Below are positions 17,337 to 27,004 of a stretch of DNA of 64,000 nt, piece by piece; position 1 is the first letter of the stretch; each line of letters starts with the position of its first letter. The notes beneath the pieces are model-generated. The model made no database searches, was not told the origin of the DNA, and saw nothing but the letters and a program-made list of their open reading frames with translations. Both the position numbers and the translations under genes were made by a program. This DNA is from Bradyrhizobium sp. CCGUVB1N3. Lineage in GTDB: Bacteria > Pseudomonadota > Alphaproteobacteria > Rhizobiales > Xanthobacteraceae. Location: contig NZ_JANADR010000001.1 of assembly GCF_024199925.1 (NCBI RefSeq), positions 4,526,001-4,590,000 on the forward strand. The letters run 5' to 3'.

Positions 17337-18137
17337 TCACATCACCACAACCCTGGTGCCGACATTGACGCGACCGTAGAGGTCGATGACGTCCTCGTTG
17401 CGCATGCGGATGCAGCCGGAGGAGACGTTGGTGCCGATGGTCCAGGGCTCGTTGGAGCCGTGGATGCGGTAGAGCGAAGAGCCCAGATACATCGCGCGCG
17501 CGCCGAGCGGATTTTCAGGGCCGCCTTCCATATGCCGCGGCAGGTCGGGACGGCGTGCGATCATTTCCGACGGCGGCGTCCAGTCCGGCCATTCGCGCTT
17601 GGCCGTGATCGCCTTCACCCCCGACCAGGTGAAGCCGGGACGGCCGACGCCGATGCCGTAGCGCAGCGCCCTGCCATTGCCCTCGACCAGATAGAGGAAC
17701 TTGTTGGGCGTATCGACGACGATGGTGCCGGCGCCTTCCTTGCCCTCGTACGCGACGAGCTGCTTCTCGAACCTCGGATCAAAGGGTCGCGAGCGCGGAT
17801 CGGCGGCCTCCTGCTGCGGCACGGCGCCCTGCATCTGCGGCTCGGCCATCGGCGGCAAACGGCGCTGGTCGTAATAGGCCGGCTGCTGCTGATATGTCGG
17901 CTGCTGCTGCGGATAATAACGCTGGCCGCGCTCCTCGCCGCCGAACAGGAATTCGATGAAGCCGCCGCCCATGTTGGCATTGGAGGCGACGCGCACCGGC
18001 TGCGGCGGAACCTGCGGCGCGTAGAGCACGGCGGGCGGATCGGATGGCACGGTGTTGTCGAAGGCGGCGGCGCGGTCGATCCCGGCAACAAAGGTGCATG
18101 CGCTGCCGAGCAGCGCGACAGACATTTTCTTGAACAT
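17337..18137 (-). CDS. L,D-transpeptidase (YkuD domain)
   Basis: A 266-residue exported enzyme that forms 3-3 peptidoglycan cross-links or anchors proteins to the wall. It starts MFKKMSVALLGSACTF with a signal peptide ending near DRAAAF. A Gln/Pro/Tyr-rich linker (about residues 60-100) comes next, then the YkuD domain: IVVDTPNKFLYLVE, RIHGSNEPWTIG and SSGCIRMRNED with the catalytic Cys near residue 245. ATG 18137 was chosen because it starts the signal peptide; an ATG 12 codons upstream adds a charged leader without a ribosome site. It is convergent with the DUF2076 gene and divergent from the cheZ-like gene. Confidence 0.92.
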   Translation of the reverse strand: MFKKMSVALLGSACTFVAGIDRAAAFDNTVPSDPPAVLYAPQVPPQPVRVASNANMGGGFIEFLFGGEERGQRYYPQQQPTYQQQPAYYDQRRLPPMAEPQMQGAVPQQEAADPRSRPFDPRFEKQLVAYEGKEGAGTIVVDTPNKFLYLVEGNGRALRYGIGVGRPGFTWSGVKAITAKREWPDWTPPSEMIARRPDLPRHMEGGPENPLGARAMYLGSSLYRIHGSNEPWTIGTNVSSGCIRMRNEDVIDLYGRVNVGTRVVVM

Positions 18138-18448
18138 CGACGTACTCTGTACTGTTTCGTCTGGTGCGTTCATCGCGACGGGCGCGGACTGCCCTTCGCG
18201 ATGCGGCCCACTTAAAATCAAAAGCCGTTTGGTTTGGTAAACGGAAACCGCGTTTTGATTCACCACGTCGCGAACGGCTGCGGCTTTTGTCCGCTAGCGT
18301 TTATTTTCGGTGAACGGCTGATACGCATGGTTAATCGCCGGTGAGCGTGCAAATTGCGCGCGATCGCAAAGCAGTTCCCGCCGTGAACGTCGTGTTAAAT
18401 CCCTTCTGTCTACAAAGACCGCGTGAGTGAGGTGGGGGGAGTTCCAAT

Positions 18449-19222
18449 ATGGCTGTTCACCGCAAACGTTTTCGCGCCGAGGAAGCAATCGTCGGCGAGA
18501 TGCCTATTCCCGAGATGATTGACGAGACTGCTCCGATGCACAGCGAGATCATGGCCGAGCTGCGCGCGATCCGCGCCCAGATGGCGCGCAACAGCCACGC
18601 AGCGAACGCCGCGCCGCCCTCGACCGACGCCGTCGTCGCGCAGGAAGTCGCTGACACGCGCGCGATGCTGGAGACTTACCGCGCCCAGATCGAGCAGTGC
18701 GAGAAGCTGAAGGTCGAGCTCGACCTGATCCATGATGCCATCAACCGCACCAAGCGCGAGATCGCAACGCTGCACGGCAAGAGCTTCGACGGCGGCGAAA
18801 TGGCCAAGGTCAATGGCGAGCTCGGCGCGGTGGTCGGCGGCACCGAGCAGGCCACCCAGCAGATCCTCGAGGCGGCCGAGTCGATCGACCAGGCGGCGAG
18901 CGCGCTCGCCAAGGTGGATTCGATCGACCAGCAGAAGCGACTTTCCGACGACATCCAGGAACGCGTCATCTCGATCTTTGAGGCCTGCAACTTCCAGGAC
19001 CTGACCGGTCAGCGCATCAGCAAGGTGATGGGCACGATGAAATTCATCGAGCAGCACATCAATGCGATGATGGAGATCTGGGGCGGCGTCGACGCGATCA
19101 AGGCCCACGCGGCGCCGATCGTCGACACCCGCGACGAAGACTCCAAGCTCCTCAACGGCCCGAAGCTCGCCGGCGATGTCGGCCACGCCTCGCAGGACGA
19201 CATCGACGCCCTGTTCGACTGA
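18449..19222 (+). CDS. CheZ-like CheY-P phosphatase
   Basis: A 257-residue, mostly helical protein. Near residues 180-190 it has CNFQDLTGQRI, matching the CheZ active-site helix in which an Asp and a Gln (the D and second Q here) act on phosphorylated CheY. The last ten residues are SQDDIDALFD, like the C-terminal CheY-docking helix of CheZ. Between them lies a Lys/Asp-rich linker, as in CheZ. ATG 18449 follows a strong GGGGGGAG. No chemotaxis or flagellar genes are nearby, and rhizobia usually rely on phosphate sinks, so its CheY partner is unknown. It is probably cytosolic and monocistronic. Confidence 0.85.
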   Translation: MAVHRKRFRAEEAIVGEMPIPEMIDETAPMHSEIMAELRAIRAQMARNSHAANAAPPSTDAVVAQEVADTRAMLETYRAQIEQCEKLKVELDLIHDAINRTKREIATLHGKSFDGGEMAKVNGELGAVVGGTEQATQQILEAAESIDQAASALAKVDSIDQQKRLSDDIQERVISIFEACNFQDLTGQRISKVMGTMKFIEQHINAMMEIWGGVDAIKAHAAPIVDTRDEDSKLLNGPKLAGDVGHASQDDIDALFD

Positions 19223-19245
19223 GCGGGCGGGACAAAGGGAAAAGC

Positions 19246-19279
19246 AAAACGCCGGCGAGAGCCGGCGTTTTTGTTTTTT
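19246..19279 (+). terminator. Rho-independent terminator after cheZ-like gene
   Basis: AAAACGCCGGC, short GAGA loop, GCCGGCGTTTTTG followed by TTTTTT. A clean stem with a long T tract, 24 bases after the stop. Confidence 0.92.
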
Positions 19280-19289
19280 GGTCTATGAC

Positions 19290-19397
19290 GTCATTCCGGG
19301 GCGGCTCGATAGAGCCGAACCCGGAATCCAGAGGTTTAAGGCAAGGAGCTCACCATATCGAGATTCCGGGTTCGCGCTTCGCGCGCCCCGGAATGAC
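19290..19397. repeat. Interspersed palindromic repeat, family B
   Basis: Begins GTCATTCCGGGGCGG and ends GCGCCCCGGAATGAC, with interior GAACCCGGAATCC and GATTCCGGGTTCGC also complementary. It is the clearest full-length copy of the family first seen at 1895-1994 and separates the cheZ-like gene from the converging lipoprotein gene. Confidence 0.88.
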
Positions 19398-19407
19398 GGA
19401 GAGAAAA

Positions 19408-19929
19408 TCACGCCCGCGGCGCGCAGCGGACGTAGACCATGTTGCCGTAGCGGGTGGAGGCGTCCTTGTCGATGAAGCGGGTGACCATGACGCGGCCGTC
19501 GAAGGAGACGATCTCGCGGTCCTGCTCGCCGGGGGTCGGGCCGGACGGTCCGATGTAGTTCTTGCCGCTCGGTGAGCCCTTCAGCCGCAGCTCCTGCGGC
19601 GTCGCCTGGTCGGCCAGGTGCATGATCACGCCGCCGCTGGAGCCGGCGCCGATCACATAGGGGTTCTTGCACTGCGCGCGGGCAGCAGCTTCGGTGCGGG
19701 CACGGTCGGCCGGGTTCTGGAACGAGGCAAGGCCCCAGCGGCCGACGATCTCGTCGGCGCGGATCGAGGCCGGCATTTCCGGCCCGGTGCCGGGCTCGGC
19801 CTCCGGCGGCGGCGAGGACGACGAGAACGACGGCAGGCTCATGCCGCCGCCACATGCACCCAGCAGCAGCGCCAAGGCTGCGGCGGCGCCCAGATTGGCA
19901 ACCGTCCGCGCGTGAGCTGAACTGATCAT
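19408..19929 (-). CDS. Outer-membrane lipoprotein, unknown family
   Basis: A 173-residue-class protein (172 residues after counting from ATG 19929) with a lipoprotein signal: hydrophobic ALALLLGAC directly before GGG gives a lipobox with Cys near residue 25. The mature part has a Ser/Pro-rich spacer and then ADEIVGRWGLASFQN, QCKNPYVIG and TRYGNMVYVRCAP. GGGGGA stands just upstream of the chosen ATG; a longer frame to 20043 lacks a signal peptide start. Two Cys in the globular part could pair. Function unknown; a small beta-barrel or inhibitor-like fold is possible. Confidence 0.8.
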   Translation of the reverse strand: MISSAHARTVANLGAAAALALLLGACGGGMSLPSFSSSSPPPEAEPGTGPEMPASIRADEIVGRWGLASFQNPADRARTEAAARAQCKNPYVIGAGSSGGVIMHLADQATPQELRLKGSPSGKNYIGPSGPTPGEQDREIVSFDGRVMVTRFIDKDASTRYGNMVYVRCAPRA

Positions 19930-20100
19930 GGCATTCCCCCGAGCAAAGCGCCCCCCAAACACGAGCCTGGCAGCCCCCTCCTGCAGCCAAGCGCAAAACC
20001 GCTGTCGGGGCAATGACGTCGTGGACGACGCCAGCGTCCCCAATTCGTTTCGATCGTCAACATCCTATATCCGTCTCACCAATGGCTTAACCACCTTTGC

Positions 20101-20129
20101 TTGACAGGATCGCGGCCAAGCCATATTTC
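20101..20129 (+). promoter_or_regulatory. Housekeeping-type promoter of groESL
   Basis: TTGACA at 20101-20106, a 17-base spacer and TATTTC at 20124-20129. The CIRCE begins 12 bases further on, where transcription would start, so bound HrcA would block initiation. Confidence 0.7.
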
Positions 20130-20140
20130 CGGGCGCACTA

Positions 20141-20167
20141 TTAGCACTCGGTAAGCCCGATTGCTAA
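20141..20167 (+). promoter_or_regulatory. CIRCE operator (HrcA site)
   Basis: TTAGCACTC, nine bases, GATTGCTAA. Consensus is TTAGCACTC-N9-GAGTGCTAA, so only one base of the right arm differs. It lies 95 bases upstream of groES in the usual place for HrcA repression of groESL. Confidence 0.95.
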
Positions 20168-20261
20168 GGCGCGCCGTTCGATCCTGACAGAGGTCGGACG
20201 GGGGCGCAGGCCCCTCACCTACTTCCGCTGCTTCCGAAGCGAGCTTCCAAAGGGAAACGTC

Positions 20262-20558
20262 ATGGCTAAGTCCAAATTTCGTCCGCTGCATGACCGTGTC
20301 GTGGTCAAACGTATCGATGCCGAGGAAAAGACCAAGGGCGGCATCATCATTCCCGACACCGCCAAGGAGAAGCCGTCCCAGGGTGAAATCGTCGCCGTTG
20401 GCCCCGGCGGCCGCGACGAGGCGGGCAAGCTGATCCCGATCGACCTCAAGGTCGGCGACCGCGTGCTGTTTGGCAAGTGGTCGGGCACCGAGGTCAAGAT
20501 CGACAATGAAGATCTCCTGATCATGAAGGAGTCGGACATCATGGGCGTCCTGGCCTAA
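20262..20558 (+). CDS. groES: Co-chaperonin GroES
   Basis: The 98-residue lid of the GroEL chamber. It starts [13 protein letters not shown] and includes the mobile-loop segment [14 protein letters not shown] and the ending [14 protein letters not shown], all standard. ATG 20262 follows AAGGGAAACGTC. groEL follows after 137 bases in the same direction. CIRCE control marks this copy as HrcA-regulated; Bradyrhizobium strains carry several groESL operons under different regulators, so this is probably one of a set. Confidence 0.98.
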   Translation: MAKSKFRPLHDRVVVKRIDAEEKTKGGIIIPDTAKEKPSQGEIVAVGPGGRDEAGKLIPIDLKVGDRVLFGKWSGTEVKIDNEDLLIMKESDIMGVLA

Positions 20559-20572
20559 GGCCGACCGCCTGA

Positions 20573-22327
<1,755 letters not shown>

Positions 22328-22355
22328 GCCCGCCTGCAACCAGCCAAAATCACGC

Positions 22356-22386
22356 GAAGGCCGCCTCCGGGCGGCCTTCTTTTTTG
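22356..22386 (+). terminator. Rho-independent terminator of groESL
   Basis: GAAGGCCGCC, TCC loop, GGGCGGCCTTC and TTTTTT. Strong stem with T run. Confidence 0.93.
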
Positions 22387-22472
22387 CCGACCATGCCCGG
22401 CGCTTTCCGATTCAACCGCCGGCCAAAACCCACTACGGTGGCGCCGATTCTGTTCCTCCGAGGATCTCGTCG

Positions 22473-23684
22473 ATGCGCGCGCTTTCGTTCTACTCGATAG
22501 GCCTTTTCGCGATTTTGGTTGCGGTTGCGCCTGACGTCGCCTCCGCCCAGATGAAGCTATCGCCAAAGGCCGCAGCGCCCGGCGGAACCGAGACGCGCTA
22601 TTTCACCTCGATCGACGGGCTGATGGATGGCAATGCCGATGTCATCCTGAAGGAGACCCGCCAGGGCAAGACGGTCACCTCAGCCGTGCTCGACGTCTGC
22701 TATCCGGCTGCGAAGAATTCCGACCGCAAGGACCGCTTCGTCGTCAACCTCACGGTCGCCGGCCAGCTGCTGTCGGGCACGACGCAGAGCCTCGGCGACA
22801 AGTCGCCGGTCACCGTCAAGCTGACGCGCAAGCCGACCAGCGACACCTTCGAATTCCGCGGCCAGATCTCGATCGGCGGCAACGTGACCGAGGTCGCCTC
22901 CCCCGACAATTCCGACCTCAGCGAGAAGGAGTTTCTGGACAACCAGACCTCGGACGACGGCATCACGCCGCAGCCGAAGGATTTCACCGAGGTCTCGCCG
23001 GAGGCGATCGCGGTCAAGGTCAAGTTAGAGGCGGCAACCGATTTCCTGAAAAGCCTGAAGGGCCAGGATGTCGAGGTGACGCTGGCAAGTCTGTCGGTCG
23101 GCTGCGACGCGCTACGCGCCGGCGAGCAGACCATCAACATGTCGGTCGACCCGGAGCGGGCAGCTGCGCTGCTCGCCAAGTTCAAGGCGATGCCGGGCGT
23201 CACCGCGGCGGGCTGGACCGCCGGCATGATGGAGATGGATCGGACCATCCGCTTCTCCGCCGCCGACTGGCGCGACGGCGACAAGATCAGCCGGGACCGG
23301 CTCGCCGGCACCGTCGCGAACGTGCTGGCGCGGACGCTGGCGGCGAAAACCGTCTCGCAGAGCTTCAACCCCGTCACCGGCAAGCTCAAGGTCCTCTTGA
23401 AGCGGCCGAACCAGGATTTCCCGGCGCTCGAGCTCACCGACACGATCGAGGTCGCTGGCCTCGTCTCGACCGACAAGCCCGGCAGCAGCGACCGTCTCCT
23501 GCTCTGGGTCGGCAGCCCCGCCATCACCACGGCCGACGAGAGCACCGGCGCCAAGCTCAATCTGTCGGATGAAGCGAGCACCGATGAAGAGGGCGATCAG
23601 ACCGACGACAACGGCGCGATCGAGGCACTGACGAAGGAGTTGAAGGGGCAGCGCTGGGACGCCGACAAGTCGGTGTGGAAATAA
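22473..23684 (+). CDS. Exported hypothetical protein (403 residues)
   Basis: A signal peptide is evident at MRALSFYSIGLFAILVAVA, ending near ASAQ. The mature protein repeats the theme of a beta-rich domain: TRYFTSIDGLMDGNADVIL, KLTRKPTSDTFEFRGQ, and later TIRFSAADWRDGDKIS and GKLKVLLKRP. Two Cys (VLDVCYPAA and SVGCDALRA) are far apart and could form a disulfide. The C-terminus is acidic. It follows the groESL terminator and stands alone. I do not recognise a family; periplasmic location is inferred from the signal peptide. Confidence 0.8.
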   Translation: MRALSFYSIGLFAILVAVAPDVASAQMKLSPKAAAPGGTETRYFTSIDGLMDGNADVILKETRQGKTVTSAVLDVCYPAAKNSDRKDRFVVNLTVAGQLLSGTTQSLGDKSPVTVKLTRKPTSDTFEFRGQISIGGNVTEVASPDNSDLSEKEFLDNQTSDDGITPQPKDFTEVSPEAIAVKVKLEAATDFLKSLKGQDVEVTLASLSVGCDALRAGEQTINMSVDPERAAALLAKFKAMPGVTAAGWTAGMMEMDRTIRFSAADWRDGDKISRDRLAGTVANVLARTLAAKTVSQSFNPVTGKLKVLLKRPNQDFPALELTDTIEVAGLVSTDKPGSSDRLLLWVGSPAITTADESTGAKLNLSDEASTDEEGDQTDDNGAIEALTKELKGQRWDADKSVWK

Positions 23685-23771
23685 GCCGCGCGGCCTCAGT
23701 GGTTCTCTTGATCGTTAAGATTCGATTCAGTTTGAGCGGCCATCATCGGGTAGCCGAACGTGGGTCGCATC

Positions 23772-24470
23772 ATGCAAGACCACGAGCCGAGTACCCTTGG
23801 AAACATCTGGTTGGGGAATGTGGCTGGCGGCCGGTTGCCGAGGCAGCCGGTCAGGCTGCGCGATTTCCTAAGCCATGATCGCGAAGACGTGCTGGTGCTC
23901 CGGGACCCCTATGGTGTTCGAGCGCGCAACTTTCTGCTGTTCACGATTGCGCTGACGGCAAGCTTTGGACTGGGATGGGCCGGGGGCCTGAATTGGCCTG
24001 AGTTGGCAAGCATGATCAGCCTCAGTCCTATCGCCCAGAAACAAGCAGCTTCATCGCAAACGTCTGAAACGAAATCCGCCGGCAAGGCCGAAGGCGCTCG
24101 AAAGGCCGCATCTCACTCGGATCCGCAAACAGCGGCACCCGCCTTTGTCGGCAGCATTCCCAAGCCGTCCGCCACATCGCCCGCCCGCTTGCCTGCTGGC
24201 GTGGCCTCTCAGGCGAATACGAGCTTCTCCGGGCCAGCAGTCGCCATGAGGCAGCCTCTGGCGCCGGCCCCGGAGACGAGACCGACAACCATTCCCGGGT
24301 GGACCGTTGTCGACGTTCGGGACGGAACTGCCGTTCTCGACGGCCCCGACGGAATTCGGATGGCCGCACGCGGCGACATCATTCCCGGACTTGGGCGAAT
24401 AGACTCCATCGTGCGCTGGGGCAGCCGCTGGATCGTTGCCACAGCCAACGGGTTGATCGCGACGCCGTAA
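23772..24470 (+). CDS. Single-pass inner-membrane protein with GspC/PilP-like C-terminal module
   Basis: About 232 residues: a 40-residue cytosolic part (HDREDVLVLRDPYG), one membrane helix (FLLFTIALTASFGLGWAGG, residues near 55-73), a Ser/Ala/Pro-rich periplasmic linker, and a 60-residue C-terminal module starting PGWTVVDVRDGTAVLDG and ending VRWGSRWIVATANGLI. The last module (GW.V.DV.DGTA...G..G....GD.IPGLGR..SI...) occurs at the ends of several Bradyrhizobium envelope proteins as I know them and resembles the small beta domains of GspC/PilP in layout. The start could also be GTG 23760. Function unknown. Confidence 0.7.
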   Translation: MQDHEPSTLGNIWLGNVAGGRLPRQPVRLRDFLSHDREDVLVLRDPYGVRARNFLLFTIALTASFGLGWAGGLNWPELASMISLSPIAQKQAASSQTSETKSAGKAEGARKAASHSDPQTAAPAFVGSIPKPSATSPARLPAGVASQANTSFSGPAVAMRQPLAPAPETRPTTIPGWTVVDVRDGTAVLDGPDGIRMAARGDIIPGLGRIDSIVRWGSRWIVATANGLIATP

Positions 24471-24512
24471 CCGCCAAAAGCACGGAGCCGGTCGCACCGG
24501 CTGCCGCGAGGC

Positions 24513-24911
24513 TCAATTCCCGTTCATCCGGAAGCGCAGCGGCTTCGGGCCGATCAGCGTGAGAAATTCACCCTGGCGCTTCCAGGTCTCGACGCTGGCG
24601 AGCGACGCGACGAGGTCGTCATCGGCCTGGGCCTTGGCCGGCGGGCAGGAACGGTCCTGGATCTGGCCGGGGACGAAGATCACGGTGTTGCCGGCGACCG
24701 AGAACTGGCCCTTGCCGCCCTTGCACCAGAGCTCCAGCACCACCTCGCCATTGTCTCCGATCTCGATGTTGGGAATGCGCTTCGAGCCGGGCTGCGGCAA
24801 GGCTTCGAGCGTCATCTCGGTCCCGAAGGGAAAGCCGTCCTCGGCATGGGCTGCGCCCGCCATCAGCACCACCGCGGCAGCCGCGCGCACCATCTGCTTG
24901 ACCGAAACCAT
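24513..24911 (-). CDS. Exported small protein, META/HslJ-like
   Basis: A 132-residue protein with signal peptide MVSVKQMVRAAAAVVLMAG cleaved near AHAE. The mature part shows PNIEIGDNGEVVLELWCKGGKGQF, a conserved spacing of Cys (LWCKGG and DRSCPPAK), then DDLVASLASVETWKRQGEFLTLIG and a final LRFRMN. That ending, with a 'length...L.G....L.F' pattern, matches the META domain of HslJ-type envelope proteins. GAGAGGT precedes ATG 24911. The family match is by pattern, so moderate. Confidence 0.72.
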   Translation of the reverse strand: MVSVKQMVRAAAAVVLMAGAAHAEDGFPFGTEMTLEALPQPGSKRIPNIEIGDNGEVVLELWCKGGKGQFSVAGNTVIFVPGQIQDRSCPPAKAQADDDLVASLASVETWKRQGEFLTLIGPKPLRFRMNGN

Positions 24912-24987
24912 GTGACCTCTCGACGTCCTTGAACCGCCGCACCTTCTATAAGACCGCGACGACGTTGAGAAGGTTCGCCAGGCACGC

Positions 24988-25022
24988 AAAATCCCCGCGG
25001 GATCGCTCCCGCGGGGATTTTC
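24988..25022 (-). terminator. Terminator of the lactate permease gene
   Basis: AAAATCCCCGCGGGA, TCGC loop, TCCCGCGGGGATTTTC. On the minus strand it follows the lctP-like stop by 21 bases; the symmetric A/T flanks would work both ways. Confidence 0.9.
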
Positions 25023-25043
25023 GTTGCAGTGAGATGCGTCGCG

Positions 25044-26708
25044 CTACTTCAGCACCAGGGCCGTGAACGGCCAGACATAGGCCTGGAGCGTCACGAGCAC
25101 GCCGACCAAGCAGGCCAGCACGATCGAGTGCCAGAACACGAAGCGCAGGATCGTGCCCTCATGGCCGTACCACCGCGTGGCGGTGGAGGCGACCACGATC
25201 GATTGCGCGTCGATCATCTTGCCCATCACGCCGCCAGAGGAGTTCGCCGCCGCCATCAGGATAGGCGACAGTCCGAGCTGCTGGGACGTGATCTTCTGGA
25301 GGTTGCCGAACAGGATGTTCGATGACGTGTCCGATCCCGTCAGCGCCACGCCCAACCAGCCGAGCAAGGTGCCGAAGAAGGGATAGAGCACGCCGGTTGC
25401 CGCAAAGGCGAGACCGAGCGTCGCGTCCACACCGGAGAGCCGGGTGAGCGTGCCGATCGCGAGCATCGCCGAGATCGTGATCAGCGAGATCGCGCAGAGC
25501 CGGATCGTGCGGCCATATTCGGCCAGCAGCCGGCCCGGCCCGACCCCCATCAGGAAGCCGGAGATGATCGCCGCGATCAGCATACCCGTACCGGTGAACG
25601 ACAGATAGGTGAAGCCGAACACCGCGCCTTCCGGCGTCGGCTTCGCCGCCACGGGCGGCATCTTGTTGATCATCTGGTGCAGTTCGGGAACGGCGTAGTT
25701 CCAGGTGAAGATCGAGTTCGCCCAGCTCTTGAACGCACCGTTGCCCCAGATCAGCATCACGATGCAGACGATGATCCACGGCAACAGCGCGCTCCACAAT
25801 TCGGCTTGCGTAAGCGGGGTTTTGTCGAGCGGCCTCGTCGCGGCCATGGTGGCAGCCGATTCGTCGCGACCGCGCAGCGCCGGCGACAGCCAGAGCTGCC
25901 TCGGCTGCCAGATCCTCAGGAACAGGATCAGGCAGCCCATCGAGACGAGCGAGGCGCCGATGTCGACGATCCACGGATTGATGTAGTTGGAAATGACGAA
26001 TTGCGGGATCGCGAACGATACGCCGGTGACGAGGATCGCCGGCCAGACGTCCTTCATGCCCTTCCAGCCCGCGAACGCCCACACCACCCAGAAGGGCACG
26101 ATGAGGGAGAAGAACGGCAATTGCCGTCCGACCATCGCGCCCAGGAGGTAGGGATCAAGCCCAGTGACCGAAGCGAGCCCCTGGATCGGAGTGCCGAGCG
26201 CGCCATAGGCGACCGGCGCGGTGTTGGCGATCAGCGACAGGCCGGACGCCGCGAGCGGCGAGAAGCCGAGCCCGATCAGCACCGAGCCCGTGATGGCGAC
26301 CGGCGTTCCGAAACCGGAGGCGCCTTCGAAGAATGCTCCGAAGGAGAATGCTACCAGAAGCAGTTGCAGGCGCCGGTCCTCGGTGACGCCGCCGACCGCA
26401 CGTTTCAACAGCTCGAAGCGGCCGGTCACCACCGTGACCTGGTAGAGGAACATGACGTTGAGAACGATCCAGCCGATCGGGAAGAAGCCGGTGACGATGC
26501 CGAGCACCGAGGCGCGGATCGACATGTTCGCCGGCATGGTGAAGACGACGATCGTGATCAGGTTGGTGATGATCACCGCGATCACGGCCGCGATGTGCGC
26601 CTTGACGCGGCCGCTGGCGATCAGGATCAGCAGCGTGACGACGGGTACCGCCGCAGCGATGGTCGACAGCACCACGTTATTGAGTGGGTCATAGATTTGA
26701 TTCCACAT
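25044..26708 (-). CDS. L-lactate permease (LctP/LldP family)
   Basis: A 554-residue inner-membrane symporter with about 12-14 helices for L-lactate, and often glycolate, uptake. Recognisable LctP landmarks: GAFFEGASGFGTPVAI near residue 125 and TGSDTSSNILFGNLQ near residue 440, and the ending VLVTLQAYVWPF. A very good GGGGAGGAATAGC precedes ATG 26708. It stands alone. Its possible glycolate activity is notable because glycolate oxidase genes lie 5 kb to the right, but no operon links them. Confidence 0.93.
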   Translation of the reverse strand: MWNQIYDPLNNVVLSTIAAAVPVVTLLILIASGRVKAHIAAVIAVIITNLITIVVFTMPANMSIRASVLGIVTGFFPIGWIVLNVMFLYQVTVVTGRFELLKRAVGGVTEDRRLQLLLVAFSFGAFFEGASGFGTPVAITGSVLIGLGFSPLAASGLSLIANTAPVAYGALGTPIQGLASVTGLDPYLLGAMVGRQLPFFSLIVPFWVVWAFAGWKGMKDVWPAILVTGVSFAIPQFVISNYINPWIVDIGASLVSMGCLILFLRIWQPRQLWLSPALRGRDESAATMAATRPLDKTPLTQAELWSALLPWIIVCIVMLIWGNGAFKSWANSIFTWNYAVPELHQMINKMPPVAAKPTPEGAVFGFTYLSFTGTGMLIAAIISGFLMGVGPGRLLAEYGRTIRLCAISLITISAMLAIGTLTRLSGVDATLGLAFAATGVLYPFFGTLLGWLGVALTGSDTSSNILFGNLQKITSQQLGLSPILMAAANSSGGVMGKMIDAQSIVVASTATRWYGHEGTILRFVFWHSIVLACLVGVLVTLQAYVWPFTALVLK

Positions 26709-27004
26709 GCTATTCCTCCCCCACGCGTTGGTGCGGCAGGGCGGCCAGCGTGGACAGCCGAACCTGCTTGACGTGGGTCGCGATAGTCCTTGAGCCTGAA
26801 GCGGTCATGTCGCGAAATGCGGCGGTTCCCACCCGCTCACAAGCTCGCGAAGTCCCGGAGGCCCCCCACCCCGCGCCGTTGTGCCCATGCTAGGGTCGCC
26901 GGCCCGGACAAGGCAAATCGCCGGATTTGCAACTTTAGTCTAAGCGCGCTTATTTGCGCCATTGCATCAGGCGTTTGCGCCTACCCCGCAGGAGATCCCG
27001 ATCT

